The position numbers and the translations under genes are program-made. The notes beneath the pieces were generated by a model, which searched no databases, was not told the origin of the DNA, and saw nothing but the letters and a program-made list of their open reading frames with translations. 64,000 bases of DNA from Bacteroidota bacterium (lineage in GTDB: Bacteria > Bacteroidota > Bacteroidia > Chitinophagales > Chitinophagaceae), in contig CANJPH010000004.1 of assembly GCA_947476145.1 (NCBI GenBank), positions 1-64,000 of the forward strand. The letters are read 5' to 3'. Of this stretch, positions 37,401 through 46,416 are shown one piece after another (positions within the stretch are counted from its first letter, which is position 1; each line of letters begins with the position of its first letter).

Positions 37401-39623
37401 TTATTTATTCCACCAATAAGTAAGCTTTAGTACCACTGCTCTATTTTTTACGAAAACGGGTCCGATATAATAATTGTCGGTGTAAACAATAAACAAATCG
37501 GAAACAGGTTTATACCTCCATTGAAATCTAGTATTAAAGTTAATGTTTTTTGTTTGCTCATTATATTGATAAAACGCTGTAAAAAATATTTTGTGGGTCA
37601 TGGTAATATCTACCTTAGGCCCCAATAATAAAAACTGATTATTTCCCCAAGGCTGTGGAAGATTAATTTTATTGTACGTCACCGCAAAATCAAAATTAAT
37701 GAATGGTTGTATTCTATAACCTACATTGCCCGTGATACTTAATAATTGGCCATTGGCGTAATATCCGCCTGTTCTTGCAGATAATGCAAATGTGGTTTGG
37801 TGCTGAGGGGCCGATATCCAATCCAGCCCAATACTAGTCCAGCTATGCTTAGTATGCGCAGCTAAAGGTTGTTTCCCAATGCGGGTGGGGTCAAATGGGG
37901 CCAATAGCTCTACATAATCATTTTGTAAAACGCCTGCCATGGTACTTTTGTCCCTAAAAGTCACTAAATAAGTAAACTGTTTAGTATTATCGGTACGGGC
38001 AAAATCCATATCGTAATAATAGGTACCCATCAACTGTGGACCATGACTTAAAATAGAGCCACTCTTTGGGAAAAATAAACGGGTGATAGAAGGTGCAATT
38101 TTTATATAATTGTTTCTGGGTACATAGCCCACTTCGGCGTTAAAATTATTTCCTACAATTTCATGTTGCCAGGAAACAATCCATTTGCGATTGCTGTACT
38201 GTAAATTTCCAGCATTTAAAAAATCTTTATCTGATGGCTTATTTGAGGAAAATGATTTAATAAAAATAGTTTTCCCAGACCATAAATTATTAGATGGAGC
38301 AATTAAATATTCAAAACCTAAATTCTTATTATAAGGGGCTCCAGGAGCTTGATAGACACAATTACAATTTGGGTTTGCAGCTATCGGTGCTTCATAATTT
38401 AATCCTGATTTATCAATATAAAATAATTCAATACTTGATTTTTTAAATAATTTTCTTTGAATAGCCACTACTGCAAAATTTTGTGCCAAGGTATTATCAT
38501 TCCTATTTTCGGCCGTCTTCATATCCATGACACCAATGCGCCAATTCTTGTCAATACGTCCACTCAATCTAGCACCAAAATCAATATTTGTATTTAAGCC
38601 AATGCGTCTTGAGAAAAATGGACGCACATTGGCAAAACCAAGATTAGCAAACAAGTCGGCATTCTCTAAAAAGAATTGCCTTCTTTCAGGAAAGAATAAT
38701 TCAAATCTACTTAGGTTCGTTACCTGTCTGTCTACTTCTACTTGAGAAAAATCGGGATTCACTGTTAAATCTAAATTGAGCGAAGAGGATAAGCTAATTT
38801 TTGCATCCATCCCTATTTCTCTCCCATAACTAGGCTGTGTTGCTATTTTGCTGCCATCAGCATTCGCAAAATCTTTACCATAACTGGTTTTAAAGTATGG
38901 GATCAATGAAAAATTATTTTGATGCGCCGGTAGTTCCTGGTCCCAAACCAAACTACCCGTATAGGATAAAGAAGCCGTTGGAAAATTTCTTGGCATAGGC
39001 GCCCAGCTGGATTTTTCGGTGGTCTTTAAATCGTTTCTACTAAAATTAATGCCCCATTCTTTTACTCCATTTTTATATCTAATAGAAGTAAAAGGAATCG
39101 CTGCCTCCCAAACATATTTTGTAGCATCATTGTATACGGCACTTGTCCAAATATTATCCCAGTTCAAATCTACACTGCCTCCATCAAACATGGTACCATC
39201 CCATTGCGCTCCAACTGCATTCGTACCAAAAGCAAAACCATTGGTTAAATCCCCATAGGTATCCATGAATAAAATAAAGTTATCGTTTTTCCCAAAGTTC
39301 CAATCTCTTTTCAACGACTCCACCATATCCTTGCCCAGAGCGGGTTTATAACAGGTAGCCAGAATATAAATATTTTTTTTATCGTAGGTCATTCTTACTT
39401 CTGTTGGCAAATTGGCTACACTGGTATCCATGGGAAGCACCATCCCAAATTTTTCAGCGACTTGTGCATTTTTCCAAGCCGTTTCGGTCATTTTGCCATC
39501 AATGATGATGCTATCGCTTGCTTGTTTAATATGATACTGAATATGGGCGTTCTTTTTTTGTGCAAATGTGATAGTGCTTAAAAAAAAGAAAGCGCCAACA
39601 AATGTTAACTGTAAAAATTTCAA
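37401..39623 (-). CDS. DUF5916 / CBM9-like outer membrane protein
   Basis: A 740-residue protein. An N-terminal CBM9-like sugar-binding domain (about 25-205, with DSIIIDGKMTETAWKNA) is followed by the DUF5916 region, with DLTVNPDFSQVEVDRQVTN and LFFPERRQFFLENADLF, and a C-terminal beta-barrel ending in KLTYWWNK. This combination is widespread in Bacteroidota and is thought to form an outer membrane channel or binding protein, but no function is proven. The start codon is TTG at 39621-39623: no ATG is available in frame near the leader (KFLQLTFVGAFFFLSTITFAQ), so TTG initiation is well supported. Confidence 0.87.
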   Translation of the reverse strand: MKFLQLTFVGAFFFLSTITFAQKKNAHIQYHIKQASDSIIIDGKMTETAWKNAQVAEKFGMVLPMDTSVANLPTEVRMTYDKKNIYILATCYKPALGKDMVESLKRDWNFGKNDNFILFMDTYGDLTNGFAFGTNAVGAQWDGTMFDGGSVDLNWDNIWTSAVYNDATKYVWEAAIPFTSIRYKNGVKEWGINFSRNDLKTTEKSSWAPMPRNFPTASLSYTGSLVWDQELPAHQNNFSLIPYFKTSYGKDFANADGSKIATQPSYGREIGMDAKISLSSSLNLDLTVNPDFSQVEVDRQVTNLSRFELFFPERRQFFLENADLFANLGFANVRPFFSRRIGLNTNIDFGARLSGRIDKNWRIGVMDMKTAENRNDNTLAQNFAVVAIQRKLFKKSSIELFYIDKSGLNYEAPIAANPNCNCVYQAPGAPYNKNLGFEYLIAPSNNLWSGKTIFIKSFSSNKPSDKDFLNAGNLQYSNRKWIVSWQHEIVGNNFNAEVGYVPRNNYIKIAPSITRLFFPKSGSILSHGPQLMGTYYYDMDFARTDNTKQFTYLVTFRDKSTMAGVLQNDYVELLAPFDPTRIGKQPLAAHTKHSWTSIGLDWISAPQHQTTFALSARTGGYYANGQLLSITGNVGYRIQPFINFDFAVTYNKINLPQPWGNNQFLLLGPKVDITMTHKIFFTAFYQYNEQTKNINFNTRFQWRYKPVSDLFIVYTDNYYIGPVFVKNRAVVLKLTYWWNK

Positions 39624-39734
39624 ATCAATGATTATTAAAGATGAATCAGAAATCCTGTTGGATTTTCAAAGGCTAAATTTAAAGTTTTATGTGTAATTAA
39701 ATTAGTAATATCTTTAAATGGTAAAACTTAAGTT

Positions 39735-40997
39735 ATGTCGTATAATCGTCGAAAATTTTTAGGGTTGGCATCTTTGGGTGCCGCAAGTATACCTTTTGGT
39801 AATAAAATAGCAGCTCAATCTAAGCATAGCGCAGAGATGGCTACGGAATTCAAACCCAATATCGTACCTATTTCCGTAGCGGAAAGAAAATCAAGAATTG
39901 GAAGGGCTCAGGAATTAATGAAGGAACATAAAATGGACGCCATTTTTTTAGAAGGCACTACTTCCTGTTTTTATTATACTGGAATGAGATGGGGACAGAG
40001 CGAAAGAACCTTTGGTGTAGTAATTCCCGCTAAAGGGGACATTATTTATATAAGTCCAAAATTTGAAGAAGATAGAGCACGCGAATTAATTGTAAAAGAC
40101 TATGGAACCGAAGTGCGTTGTTGGGAGGAGCACGAAAGCCCTTATGCTTTAATATTAGCAGCTGTAAAAGATCGAGGGGTTGTGCACCATAAAATTGGTA
40201 TGGAAGAAAGGGTTCGATTTTTTATAGCCAATGGGGTACAGCAATTGGCCAAGGGCTTTGAAATTGTAGATGCAACACCCATTACAGCGGGCTGTAGAAT
40301 GATCAAGTCAAAAGCAGAAATTGCACTCATGCAAATTGCGAATGATGCTACCATTGAAGCGTATAAAATTGCTTTTCCCACTTTGAAGCCAGGTATGTCA
40401 CAGTCAGAATTTTCAAATAATATAACGAAGGCATTTAAGACAGTTGGATTTTCGGGAGGAGCGATGGTCATTGTTGGGAAATACTCGGCATTGCCACATG
40501 GTAGCATTGTTCCGCAGACTATTCAGGAGGGCGATATTGTATTAATAGACGGAGGAACTAGTTGTGAAGGATATGCATCCGATATTTCGCGCACCATTGT
40601 GTGTGGTAAGCCTTCGGCTAGACAAATTGAAGTTTGGAATTTAGAAAAGAAAGCACAGGACGCTGCATTTGCCGCTATTAAAATTGGCGCACCCTGCGAA
40701 GTGGTAGATGCCGCGGCAAGAGCCGTCATTGAAAATGCAGGATTCGGACATAATTATAAATTACCTGGGCTGCCCCATAGAACTGGTCATGGTATTGGAT
40801 TGGAAGGACATGAATGGACCAATTTTGTAAAAGGAAATAAAACGCCAATACAGGTGGGTATGTGTTTTAGTGATGAACCTACCATTTCTATCCCAGGAGA
40901 ATTTGGTATTCGTTTAGAAGACTGTTTGTATATCAGTGAGGATGGGCCTCATTTTTTTACGAAACAAAGTATTGCCATTGACCAACCCTTTGGATAA
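39735..40997 (+). CDS. M24 family Xaa-Pro peptidase, Tat-type leader
   Basis: A 420-residue metallopeptidase. A Tat-like leader (YNRRKFLGLASLGAASIPFG) starts the protein. The creatinase-like N-domain occupies about 45-180. The pita-bread domain shows all five metal ligands: two aspartates in LIDGGTSCEGYASDISRTIV, the histidine in HRTGHGIGLEGHE, and glutamates in SIPGEFGIRLED and just upstream in DEPT context. It should remove N-terminal residues preceding proline, outside the cytoplasm if the leader is functional. It is monocistronic, convergent with the tail-fibre-like gene. Confidence 0.91.
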   Translation: MSYNRRKFLGLASLGAASIPFGNKIAAQSKHSAEMATEFKPNIVPISVAERKSRIGRAQELMKEHKMDAIFLEGTTSCFYYTGMRWGQSERTFGVVIPAKGDIIYISPKFEEDRARELIVKDYGTEVRCWEEHESPYALILAAVKDRGVVHHKIGMEERVRFFIANGVQQLAKGFEIVDATPITAGCRMIKSKAEIALMQIANDATIEAYKIAFPTLKPGMSQSEFSNNITKAFKTVGFSGGAMVIVGKYSALPHGSIVPQTIQEGDIVLIDGGTSCEGYASDISRTIVCGKPSARQIEVWNLEKKAQDAAFAAIKIGAPCEVVDAAARAVIENAGFGHNYKLPGLPHRTGHGIGLEGHEWTNFVKGNKTPIQVGMCFSDEPTISIPGEFGIRLEDCLYISEDGPHFFTKQSIAIDQPFG

Positions 40998-41018
40998 GCC
41001 ACAAATTTGCTTGCCTAT

Positions 41019-42212
41019 TTAATTTACAGAATGCATACTTATAAAAGCTGCTGGTGTAGCAGGTCTTGATGGGGTTGCCGTTGTTGAAACGGTACCTTGT
41101 AATGCGGTATTTACATTTTTAACACTAAAGAACAATTCGATATAATCATTGGCATCTAGTTCCAATAAAAAATTATTATTGATCGCATTTTTAATTCCCA
41201 AACCTTGTATGGTATATATAATATTCGTATTCGCAATAGCGGCATTGTTTTTTCTAAACCAAATATTTACTTCATCAGTTCCTGCATCGGATTTTATAAA
41301 TTGTAAATGATAGTTTACCTGAAAAATACCAGCTTCTGACACCATAACTCTAGTAGGATTATTTGCACTGTTATAGGTAATATTAATTTTATTGGATATT
41401 TGCTGAAGATTAAATTTCACAGGTGTTGCCGTGGATATGATTGCAGTTTGTTTAGTGGTATCATAAAAAACACAATAGTAATTTTTAGGCTGAATAGTAA
41501 TGAGTGTATTTATTCTATTCGATAAGCTTGAAGTATCTAAACTATTTAACTTAGTGTTGATTCTGTTAGATAATTTTAGGGTGTCAGCACTATTTAATTT
41601 TAAATTAATCCGATTGCTTAAAAAAAGGGTATCTGTTTTTTTTAATTTATCGTTCAATGCAATATTCACAGTATTACTAGCCAGCTTTAAACTGTCGAGT
41701 GTATTGTTTACCTTTTCTAAACCTAGTGATTTTAAAATATCAATTTTGTTTGAAACCCCTGTGCCACCCAGCTCAAGAGGTAAAATGCTTGATATGGTTT
41801 TTGCTTGTTCTGCAAATAAAGCATAAGGAACATAATTTATTTTTACAAAACCTGCCTGTAAAAAATGTAAACTATTGTTAGGGTCTACTTCCACTTGAAG
41901 GTATTTGTCTTCTTTTTGCCATTGAATTAAATCAAAGACACCTATTGTAATTACTTTCCCAGCTTCTTCTGCACCAATATCCGTATAAAACAAACCAAGC
42001 ACATTGGTGGTTACCGACTTTATTTCCTGATATTCAATATTGGAGCTGAGGGTGTCTGTTAGAATAGAAATTCTTAAAGAAATTTGCTTTTTAGCAATGA
42101 TCATGCCACTTTCAGAACGTGCAATGCCTTGAAAATGAATTCCTTTATTATTTTGTGCGCCAACACCATTAAACAATCCCAAAGCAAATAGAATATAAAA
42201 TGTTTTTTTCAT
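41019..42212 (-). CDS. tail-fibre-like surface protein with stalk repeats and C1q-like head
   Basis: A 397-residue exported protein (MKKTFYILFALGLFNGVGAQ from ATG 42212). The N-domain (about 20-130) begins GIHFQGIARSESGMII, the usual opening of Bacteroidota surface proteins of this kind. A GGTG motif (LELGGTGVSNK, about 146-156) as in phage tail fibres follows, then a stalk of three 16-residue repeats with SLSNRIN-type units (about 193-238), and a C-terminal jelly-roll resembling C1q/TNF-like heads (VNYHLQFIKSDAGTDEVNIWFRK). Such proteins trimerise and bind surfaces. It lies 2 nt after a T9SS-tailed protein gene, so the two are probably co-expressed. The head domain call is by motif resemblance. 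Confidence 0.72.
   Translation of the reverse strand: MKKTFYILFALGLFNGVGAQNNKGIHFQGIARSESGMIIAKKQISLRISILTDTLSSNIEYQEIKSVTTNVLGLFYTDIGAEEAGKVITIGVFDLIQWQKEDKYLQVEVDPNNSLHFLQAGFVKINYVPYALFAEQAKTISSILPLELGGTGVSNKIDILKSLGLEKVNNTLDSLKLASNTVNIALNDKLKKTDTLFLSNRINLKLNSADTLKLSNRINTKLNSLDTSSLSNRINTLITIQPKNYYCVFYDTTKQTAIISTATPVKFNLQQISNKINITYNSANNPTRVMVSEAGIFQVNYHLQFIKSDAGTDEVNIWFRKNNAAIANTNIIYTIQGLGIKNAINNNFLLELDANDYIELFFSVKNVNTALQGTVSTTATPSRPATPAAFISMHSVN
41499..41636 (-). repeat. 48-nt repeats encoding a 16-residue stalk unit
   Basis: Three consecutive units read TDTLFLSNRINLKLNS, ADTLKLSNRINTKLNS and LDTSSLSNRINTLITI. The heptad-like leucine, asparagine and isoleucine spacing suits a trimeric coiled coil. 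DNA of the units is similar but not identical. Confidence 0.8.
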
Positions 42213-42214
42213 AA

Positions 42215-42790
42215 TCAATATTGTATAAGCTTGTAAATTCTTTGCCGACTATATGTATTCGCTACTTTATATTGAATATGAACCAAACAAATAGGAGTAC
42301 TTAGTTTTTGTATTTGAATAGTTTGATCAAACTGCAATCCCGAAAAAGGCCCGCTTATATTTTTAATGATCACGCCATGGCTATCAAATACTTTTATGGC
42401 CATTATATCCACGCCATCTTGTTCGCAGTATAGGTGGAGCTGATTATAAAAGGGATTGGGACCTACTTTTATTTGCAATCCAAAACTATCTAATTGATTA
42501 AAAAGAGAAACTATATCATAATTACTTTGTAAATAGCCGGTAGACAATAGGATGGATGGAGTATGATTAATCTTAAACGTACTTGCCATTTCACCCAATC
42601 CCCAATCTATATTCATTTGATTTGTATAAATACTACCCCCAATGCTGTTGATAGTATAGGGGTCTATCTGTTGAAAGCTAACAGGCGCGGAATATTGACT
42701 AAACCCCTTTATGCAATAAAGGCAAGTTAGCAGTACGATACAGCACTTTTTGCTTTTGTGATAAAAATAGCCATATATTGAAATGCTCAT
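42215..42790 (-). CDS. small exported protein with T9SS-type C-terminal domain
   Basis: A 191-residue protein with no recognised catalytic domain. An N-terminal hydrophobic segment (KKCCIVLLTCLYCIKGFSQ) is a signal peptide. The last 85 residues are a T9SS type A-like sorting domain, starting at VGPNPFYNQLHLY and ending RQRIYKLIQY, with the usual MAIKVFDSHGVIIKN strand. The middle (QIDPYTINSIGGSIYTNQMNIDWGLGEMAST) is unrecognised. ATG 42790 is used; a TTG two codons earlier is possible. Its stop is 2 nt before the start of the tail-fibre-like gene, so both may be assembled together on the surface. Confidence 0.75.
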   Translation of the reverse strand: MSISIYGYFYHKSKKCCIVLLTCLYCIKGFSQYSAPVSFQQIDPYTINSIGGSIYTNQMNIDWGLGEMASTFKINHTPSILLSTGYLQSNYDIVSLFNQLDSFGLQIKVGPNPFYNQLHLYCEQDGVDIMAIKVFDSHGVIIKNISGPFSGLQFDQTIQIQKLSTPICLVHIQYKVANTYSRQRIYKLIQY

Positions 42791-42856
42791 TTTCAAATAT
42801 ATGGCTAACTAAAAAAGTACTTTCCGAATCAGCAGGAAAATCGCTTTTAAAAAAAG

Positions 42857-44152
42857 CTACTTTTTCTTTTTTGCAATGGTATCAATAGCCATTACTAACT
42901 TATCTAAATCCTGTATACGTGTATAAACATGTGGCGTAATGCGCACGCAACTAATATTTTCCCATACAATACCTACCGTATGAATTTTATAATTCGTAAA
43001 AAGAGCACTATCTAATTCACCCGGCGTCATACCATCCACACTTACTCCGCAGATTGCACAAGCATATTCGTCTTTAAATGAAGTATGAATTTTCACTTTA
43101 GGAATATTTTGTACGCGGGATGCCCAGTAATTTTTTAAATAACGAATGCGCTCTTCTTTTCTTTTACTGCCCATTCCGTTTTGAAAATTAACTGCTTCGC
43201 CAATACCCTGTTCAATGGGAAAGCTACGTGTACCTAGCGTTTCAAATTTTCTGATATCGGTTCCGTTGGGCTTGTCATTACATACCAATGGCCAAATCTT
43301 TTCAATCTTTTCTTTTTTAATCCACAGCATCCCACTACCAATGGGTGCAGATAAAAATTTGTGTAACGAAGTTCCATAATAGTCACATCCTAAATCAGGA
43401 ATGTTGTAATCCAATAAACCAAAACTATGAGCGCCATCTACAATGGTTTCAATACCATGCTTCTTGGCCATATCGGTAATTTTTTTAACGGGCAATATTT
43501 GTCCAATCCAATTAATGATATGGGTGATATGAATAATTTTTGTCTTAGGAGTAATTGCTTTTTCAAATCCAGCTACAATTTCTTCATCATTTTCAATGGG
43601 GAACTGAAAGCTAATTTGATTATACACAATACCATCTCTTTGTGCTCTTTGTCTCCATGCATTAATCATGTTTGGGTAGTCCTGTTTGGTTCCAATGATT
43701 TCATCCCCCGCTTTTAAATTAAGGCCAAAGATCACCGTGTTTAACGCTTCGGTCGCATTTCGGTTCACTGCAATTTCTTCGGGATCCGCGCCCGCTAGTT
43801 GCGCTAATTTATACCTTAAGGGTTCTCGTCCTTGATCCAATATGCGCCACATATAATAAGAAGGGCCTTCGTTGGTCATTTTATTAAAACGCTCAACGGC
43901 ATCTTGAACAATGCGCGGACTTGGACTGACGCCTCCATTGTTTAAATTAATTAAGGCTGGACTCGTGGTGTAACTCTGTTGAATAATACTCCAATAGTCC
44001 TCGTCCATGGCAAGATCCTTTGCACTCACATCTTGTTTTAATAAATTAATATGTTCAAATTCAGCAGCATGTGCTTGATTAAATAGGCTGTTTGCGGAAA
44101 AAGCACCCGCCATTAAACCTATTTGTTTTACAAAATTCCTTCTATTTGCCAT
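42857..44152 (-). CDS. class V PLP-dependent aminotransferase, Tat-like leader
   Basis: A 431-residue fold-type I enzyme. The Tat-like leader (ANRRNFVKQIGLMAGAFSAN) suggests export of a folded, cofactor-loaded protein. PLP contacts are Asp239 and His242 (IVDGAHSFG) and the Schiff-base Lys265 (TSLHKFL). NRNATEALNTVIFGL and ITHIINWIGQILPV match the isopenicillin N epimerase/cysteine desulfurase-like group. Substrate unknown: epimerisation, desulfuration or kynureninase-like chemistry are possible. The upstream region contains a palindromic motif shared with the TonB receptor gene. Confidence 0.88.
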   Translation of the reverse strand: MANRRNFVKQIGLMAGAFSANSLFNQAHAAEFEHINLLKQDVSAKDLAMDEDYWSIIQQSYTTSPALINLNNGGVSPSPRIVQDAVERFNKMTNEGPSYYMWRILDQGREPLRYKLAQLAGADPEEIAVNRNATEALNTVIFGLNLKAGDEIIGTKQDYPNMINAWRQRAQRDGIVYNQISFQFPIENDEEIVAGFEKAITPKTKIIHITHIINWIGQILPVKKITDMAKKHGIETIVDGAHSFGLLDYNIPDLGCDYYGTSLHKFLSAPIGSGMLWIKKEKIEKIWPLVCNDKPNGTDIRKFETLGTRSFPIEQGIGEAVNFQNGMGSKRKEERIRYLKNYWASRVQNIPKVKIHTSFKDEYACAICGVSVDGMTPGELDSALFTNYKIHTVGIVWENISCVRITPHVYTRIQDLDKLVMAIDTIAKKKK

Positions 44153-44162
44153 AGGGTAATGA

Positions 44163-44181
44163 TTAGTTAACTAAGTTAACC
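44163..44181. promoter_or_regulatory. TTAGTTAACTAA palindrome plus GTTAACC
   Basis: TTAGTTAACTAA (44163-44174) is a perfect 12-bp palindrome and GTTAACC follows. Read on the minus strand, it contains the same 13-mer TTAACTTAGTTAA found at 18137-18149. It lies 10 nt before the ATG of the class V PLP gene, a place where binding would block transcription or translation. Confidence 0.4.
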
Positions 44182-44304
44182 ATAATATCACCAAAGCATC
44201 TATACCCATGCTCAAATTTTGCCTTTTTAGAGTTAATAGCATACCCTAGCAATGAATAAGATTACAAAGTCTATAAAAAAGGTAGACAATTAGTTAAAAA
44301 TGCC

Positions 44305-44312
44305 TATATTTG
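44305..44312 (+). promoter_or_regulatory. candidate -7 element, long leader of the S9 peptidase operon
   Basis: TATATTTG fits TAnnTTTG and would start RNA near 44319, giving a leader of about 107 nt before the ATG at 44426. No TTG is present at -33. The remaining bases between 44182 and 44304 show nothing recognisable. Confidence 0.4.
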
Positions 44313-44347
44313 TGCTGGATTATATATAGACAAGCAATCGTAAATAC

Positions 44348-44375
44348 GGGCGGTATTTCTATACTGCCCTTTTTT
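44348..44375 (+). terminator. terminator-like hairpin inside the S9 peptidase leader
   Basis: GGGCGGTAT (44348-44356) pairs with ATACTGCCC (44361-44369) with one G-U, around a TTCT loop, and six T follow. It is a convincing intrinsic terminator by shape but lies between a predicted promoter and the gene it should serve, so it may be an attenuator or end a short RNA of about 57 nt. Confidence 0.6.
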
Positions 44376-44425
44376 ATGCTCCCTATAAATAAGTTCGTAC
44401 ATTTAAATTACTTAAACTTTAAATT

Positions 44426-46408
44426 ATGCGCTTTACATCATTATTATTCGGAGCCATTTTATGCTCATCGGCTTCTTTTTCTCAAACCGCTACACCAAAG
44501 GTTCATAAATTAACACCCAATGCGATTTATGAAATAAGCAATTTAAGTAGTCCTTTGATATCGCCAGAAGGTGATTGGGTTTTATATAGCGTTTCTAAAG
44601 CAGATGCGCAAAAGGATAAAAATGTTTCTCAGTTATATATGATTAATAAGACGGGTACAGAAACGGTTTCATTAACTGAGCAAACAAAAGGCGTTGGAAA
44701 TTATCAATGGAGTCCGGAAGGAAAATATATTTCTTTTTTAACTGCAGGTAAAGAAGAAAAAGAAGGGAGTCAATTATTTTTATTAGATAGAAGAGGTGGA
44801 GAACCTTTGCAGCTTACGCATATTAAAGGAGAGATTGCAACCTACCAATGGTTTAAAGACGGAAGTAAAATTTTATTTGAAATTAAAGATCCAAGTTTTG
44901 CAGACACTGCAAAATCCAAAGTGAGACAACCTTATGAAATAGATCGTTATCATTTTAAAGCCGACTACGAGGGTTACTTAGATAATAGAAAAACACATCT
45001 TTATACATTTGATGTAAAAACAAAAACTTTAGATACATTAACGAAGGGGTCCAATAATGAAACTGATGCAGTAGTTAGTGCCGATGGAAAATGGGTAGCT
45101 TACGCAAGTAATGTGAGTGTTGATTTTGATAAAAATGCAAATACTGACATTTTTTTATTGTCTTTAACAAAGGACGCAAATCCCACTCAGCTTACGTTTT
45201 ATAAGGGTACCGATCGTAGACCAAAATTTAGTCCCGATTATTCTAAGATTGCTTTTTTAAGATCTAGTTCCGAAGATCCATTTAATATGTATGATATACA
45301 ACATTTAGGCATCATTGATATTGCTTCAAAAATGGACAAAGTAATTACAAAACAATATGATCTTTCTATTGACAATATTTTCTGGTCTTTGGATGGCAAA
45401 AGTATTTTTGCAACAGCAGACGATGACCGAAAGCAAAATATTATTCAAATAAATGCAAACACAGGCGCGGTGAGTGCATTTACAAATGAACTAGGTGTTT
45501 ACAATGCAATTAACATGAATGAAAAAGGAAAGATGGTGGCTTTATTTAGTACCCCTAACCAACCCAACGAGGTTTTCTTGAATGAGGGCGCAGGCTTTAA
45601 ACAACTTACGCATGTACAAGATGAATTTGTGAATAGTATTCAAAAAGTAGTAGTAAAAGGATTTTCAGCAACAGCAAGTGATAATAATAAAGTGAATGGA
45701 ATTTTATTTTTACCAGATAGCAATGCTAAAAAACTTCCATTAATTTTATTTATACATGGGGGTCCAGTAGCACAGGACGAATACTCTTTTGATTTAACCA
45801 GCCAGATTTTTGCAGCAGCAGGTTATGCAGTGGCTAACGTTAATTATAGAGGAAGCAGTGGCCGTGGTGCTAATTATACAAAAAGTATTTATGGTGACTG
45901 GGGTAATAAGGAAGTAAAAGATATTATTGGTGTAGCAGATTATTTAATAAAGATGGGTATTGCAGATGAAACTAAAATGGCCATTGCAGGCTGGAGCTAT
46001 GGAGGTATTTTAACCAATTACACCATCGCTACCGATAAGCGCTTTAAAGCCGCAGTAAGTGGTGCAGGCGGCTCCTTAATGCTTTCATTTTACGGAACCG
46101 ATCAATACATTAGCCAATACGAACCAGAATTGGGTAAGCCATGGGAAAATTTACAAAAATGGTTAGATGTTTCTTATCCTTTCTTTAAAGTAAAAGAAAT
46201 AAAAACGCCTACTTTGTTTATGGCCAGTCAAGCTGATTTTAATGTTCCAGTAGTGGGCGCTGAACAAATGTACCAAGCTTTTAAATCGGTTGGCATTCCA
46301 ACACAACTTATCATTTATCCAAATCAAAATCATGGTATCCGCGTACCTAGTTATTTAGTACATCGTTTAAATAGTCATTTAGACTGGTTTAAAAAATACC
46401 TAAACTAA
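44426..46408 (+). CDS. S9 family prolyl oligopeptidase-like peptidase
   Basis: A 660-residue exported serine peptidase (leader ending SASFSQ). The N-terminal two thirds is a WD/TolB-like beta-propeller (about 35-385, e.g. SPEGDWVLYSVSK, SADGKWVAYASNV). The catalytic alpha/beta domain begins near 405. The nucleophile is Ser524 in GWSYGG, the aspartate lies in ASQADFNVPV near 613 and the histidine in NQNHGIRVP near 641; HGGP near 442 supplies the oxyanion site. It cleaves short peptides after proline or similar residues. It is the first gene of a probable four-gene run to 48871, with 8-nt and shorter gaps. Confidence 0.93.
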   Translation: MRFTSLLFGAILCSSASFSQTATPKVHKLTPNAIYEISNLSSPLISPEGDWVLYSVSKADAQKDKNVSQLYMINKTGTETVSLTEQTKGVGNYQWSPEGKYISFLTAGKEEKEGSQLFLLDRRGGEPLQLTHIKGEIATYQWFKDGSKILFEIKDPSFADTAKSKVRQPYEIDRYHFKADYEGYLDNRKTHLYTFDVKTKTLDTLTKGSNNETDAVVSADGKWVAYASNVSVDFDKNANTDIFLLSLTKDANPTQLTFYKGTDRRPKFSPDYSKIAFLRSSSEDPFNMYDIQHLGIIDIASKMDKVITKQYDLSIDNIFWSLDGKSIFATADDDRKQNIIQINANTGAVSAFTNELGVYNAINMNEKGKMVALFSTPNQPNEVFLNEGAGFKQLTHVQDEFVNSIQKVVVKGFSATASDNNKVNGILFLPDSNAKKLPLILFIHGGPVAQDEYSFDLTSQIFAAAGYAVANVNYRGSSGRGANYTKSIYGDWGNKEVKDIIGVADYLIKMGIADETKMAIAGWSYGGILTNYTIATDKRFKAAVSGAGGSLMLSFYGTDQYISQYEPELGKPWENLQKWLDVSYPFFKVKEIKTPTLFMASQADFNVPVVGAEQMYQAFKSVGIPTQLIIYPNQNHGIRVPSYLVHRLNSHLDWFKKYLN

Positions 46409-46416
46409 TTTAGATA

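Noticed and set aside
41019..42790. Possible prophage remnant because of tail-fibre-like motifs
   Set aside because: There are no other phage genes, integrase or attachment repeats, and the protein has a Sec leader and a T9SS-tailed neighbour, so a cell-surface protein is more likely.
44310..44513. Small plus-strand open frame overlapping the start of the S9 peptidase gene
   Set aside because: It runs through the predicted leader and hairpin and its codons in the overlap are out of frame with a clear signal peptide; no family resemblance.
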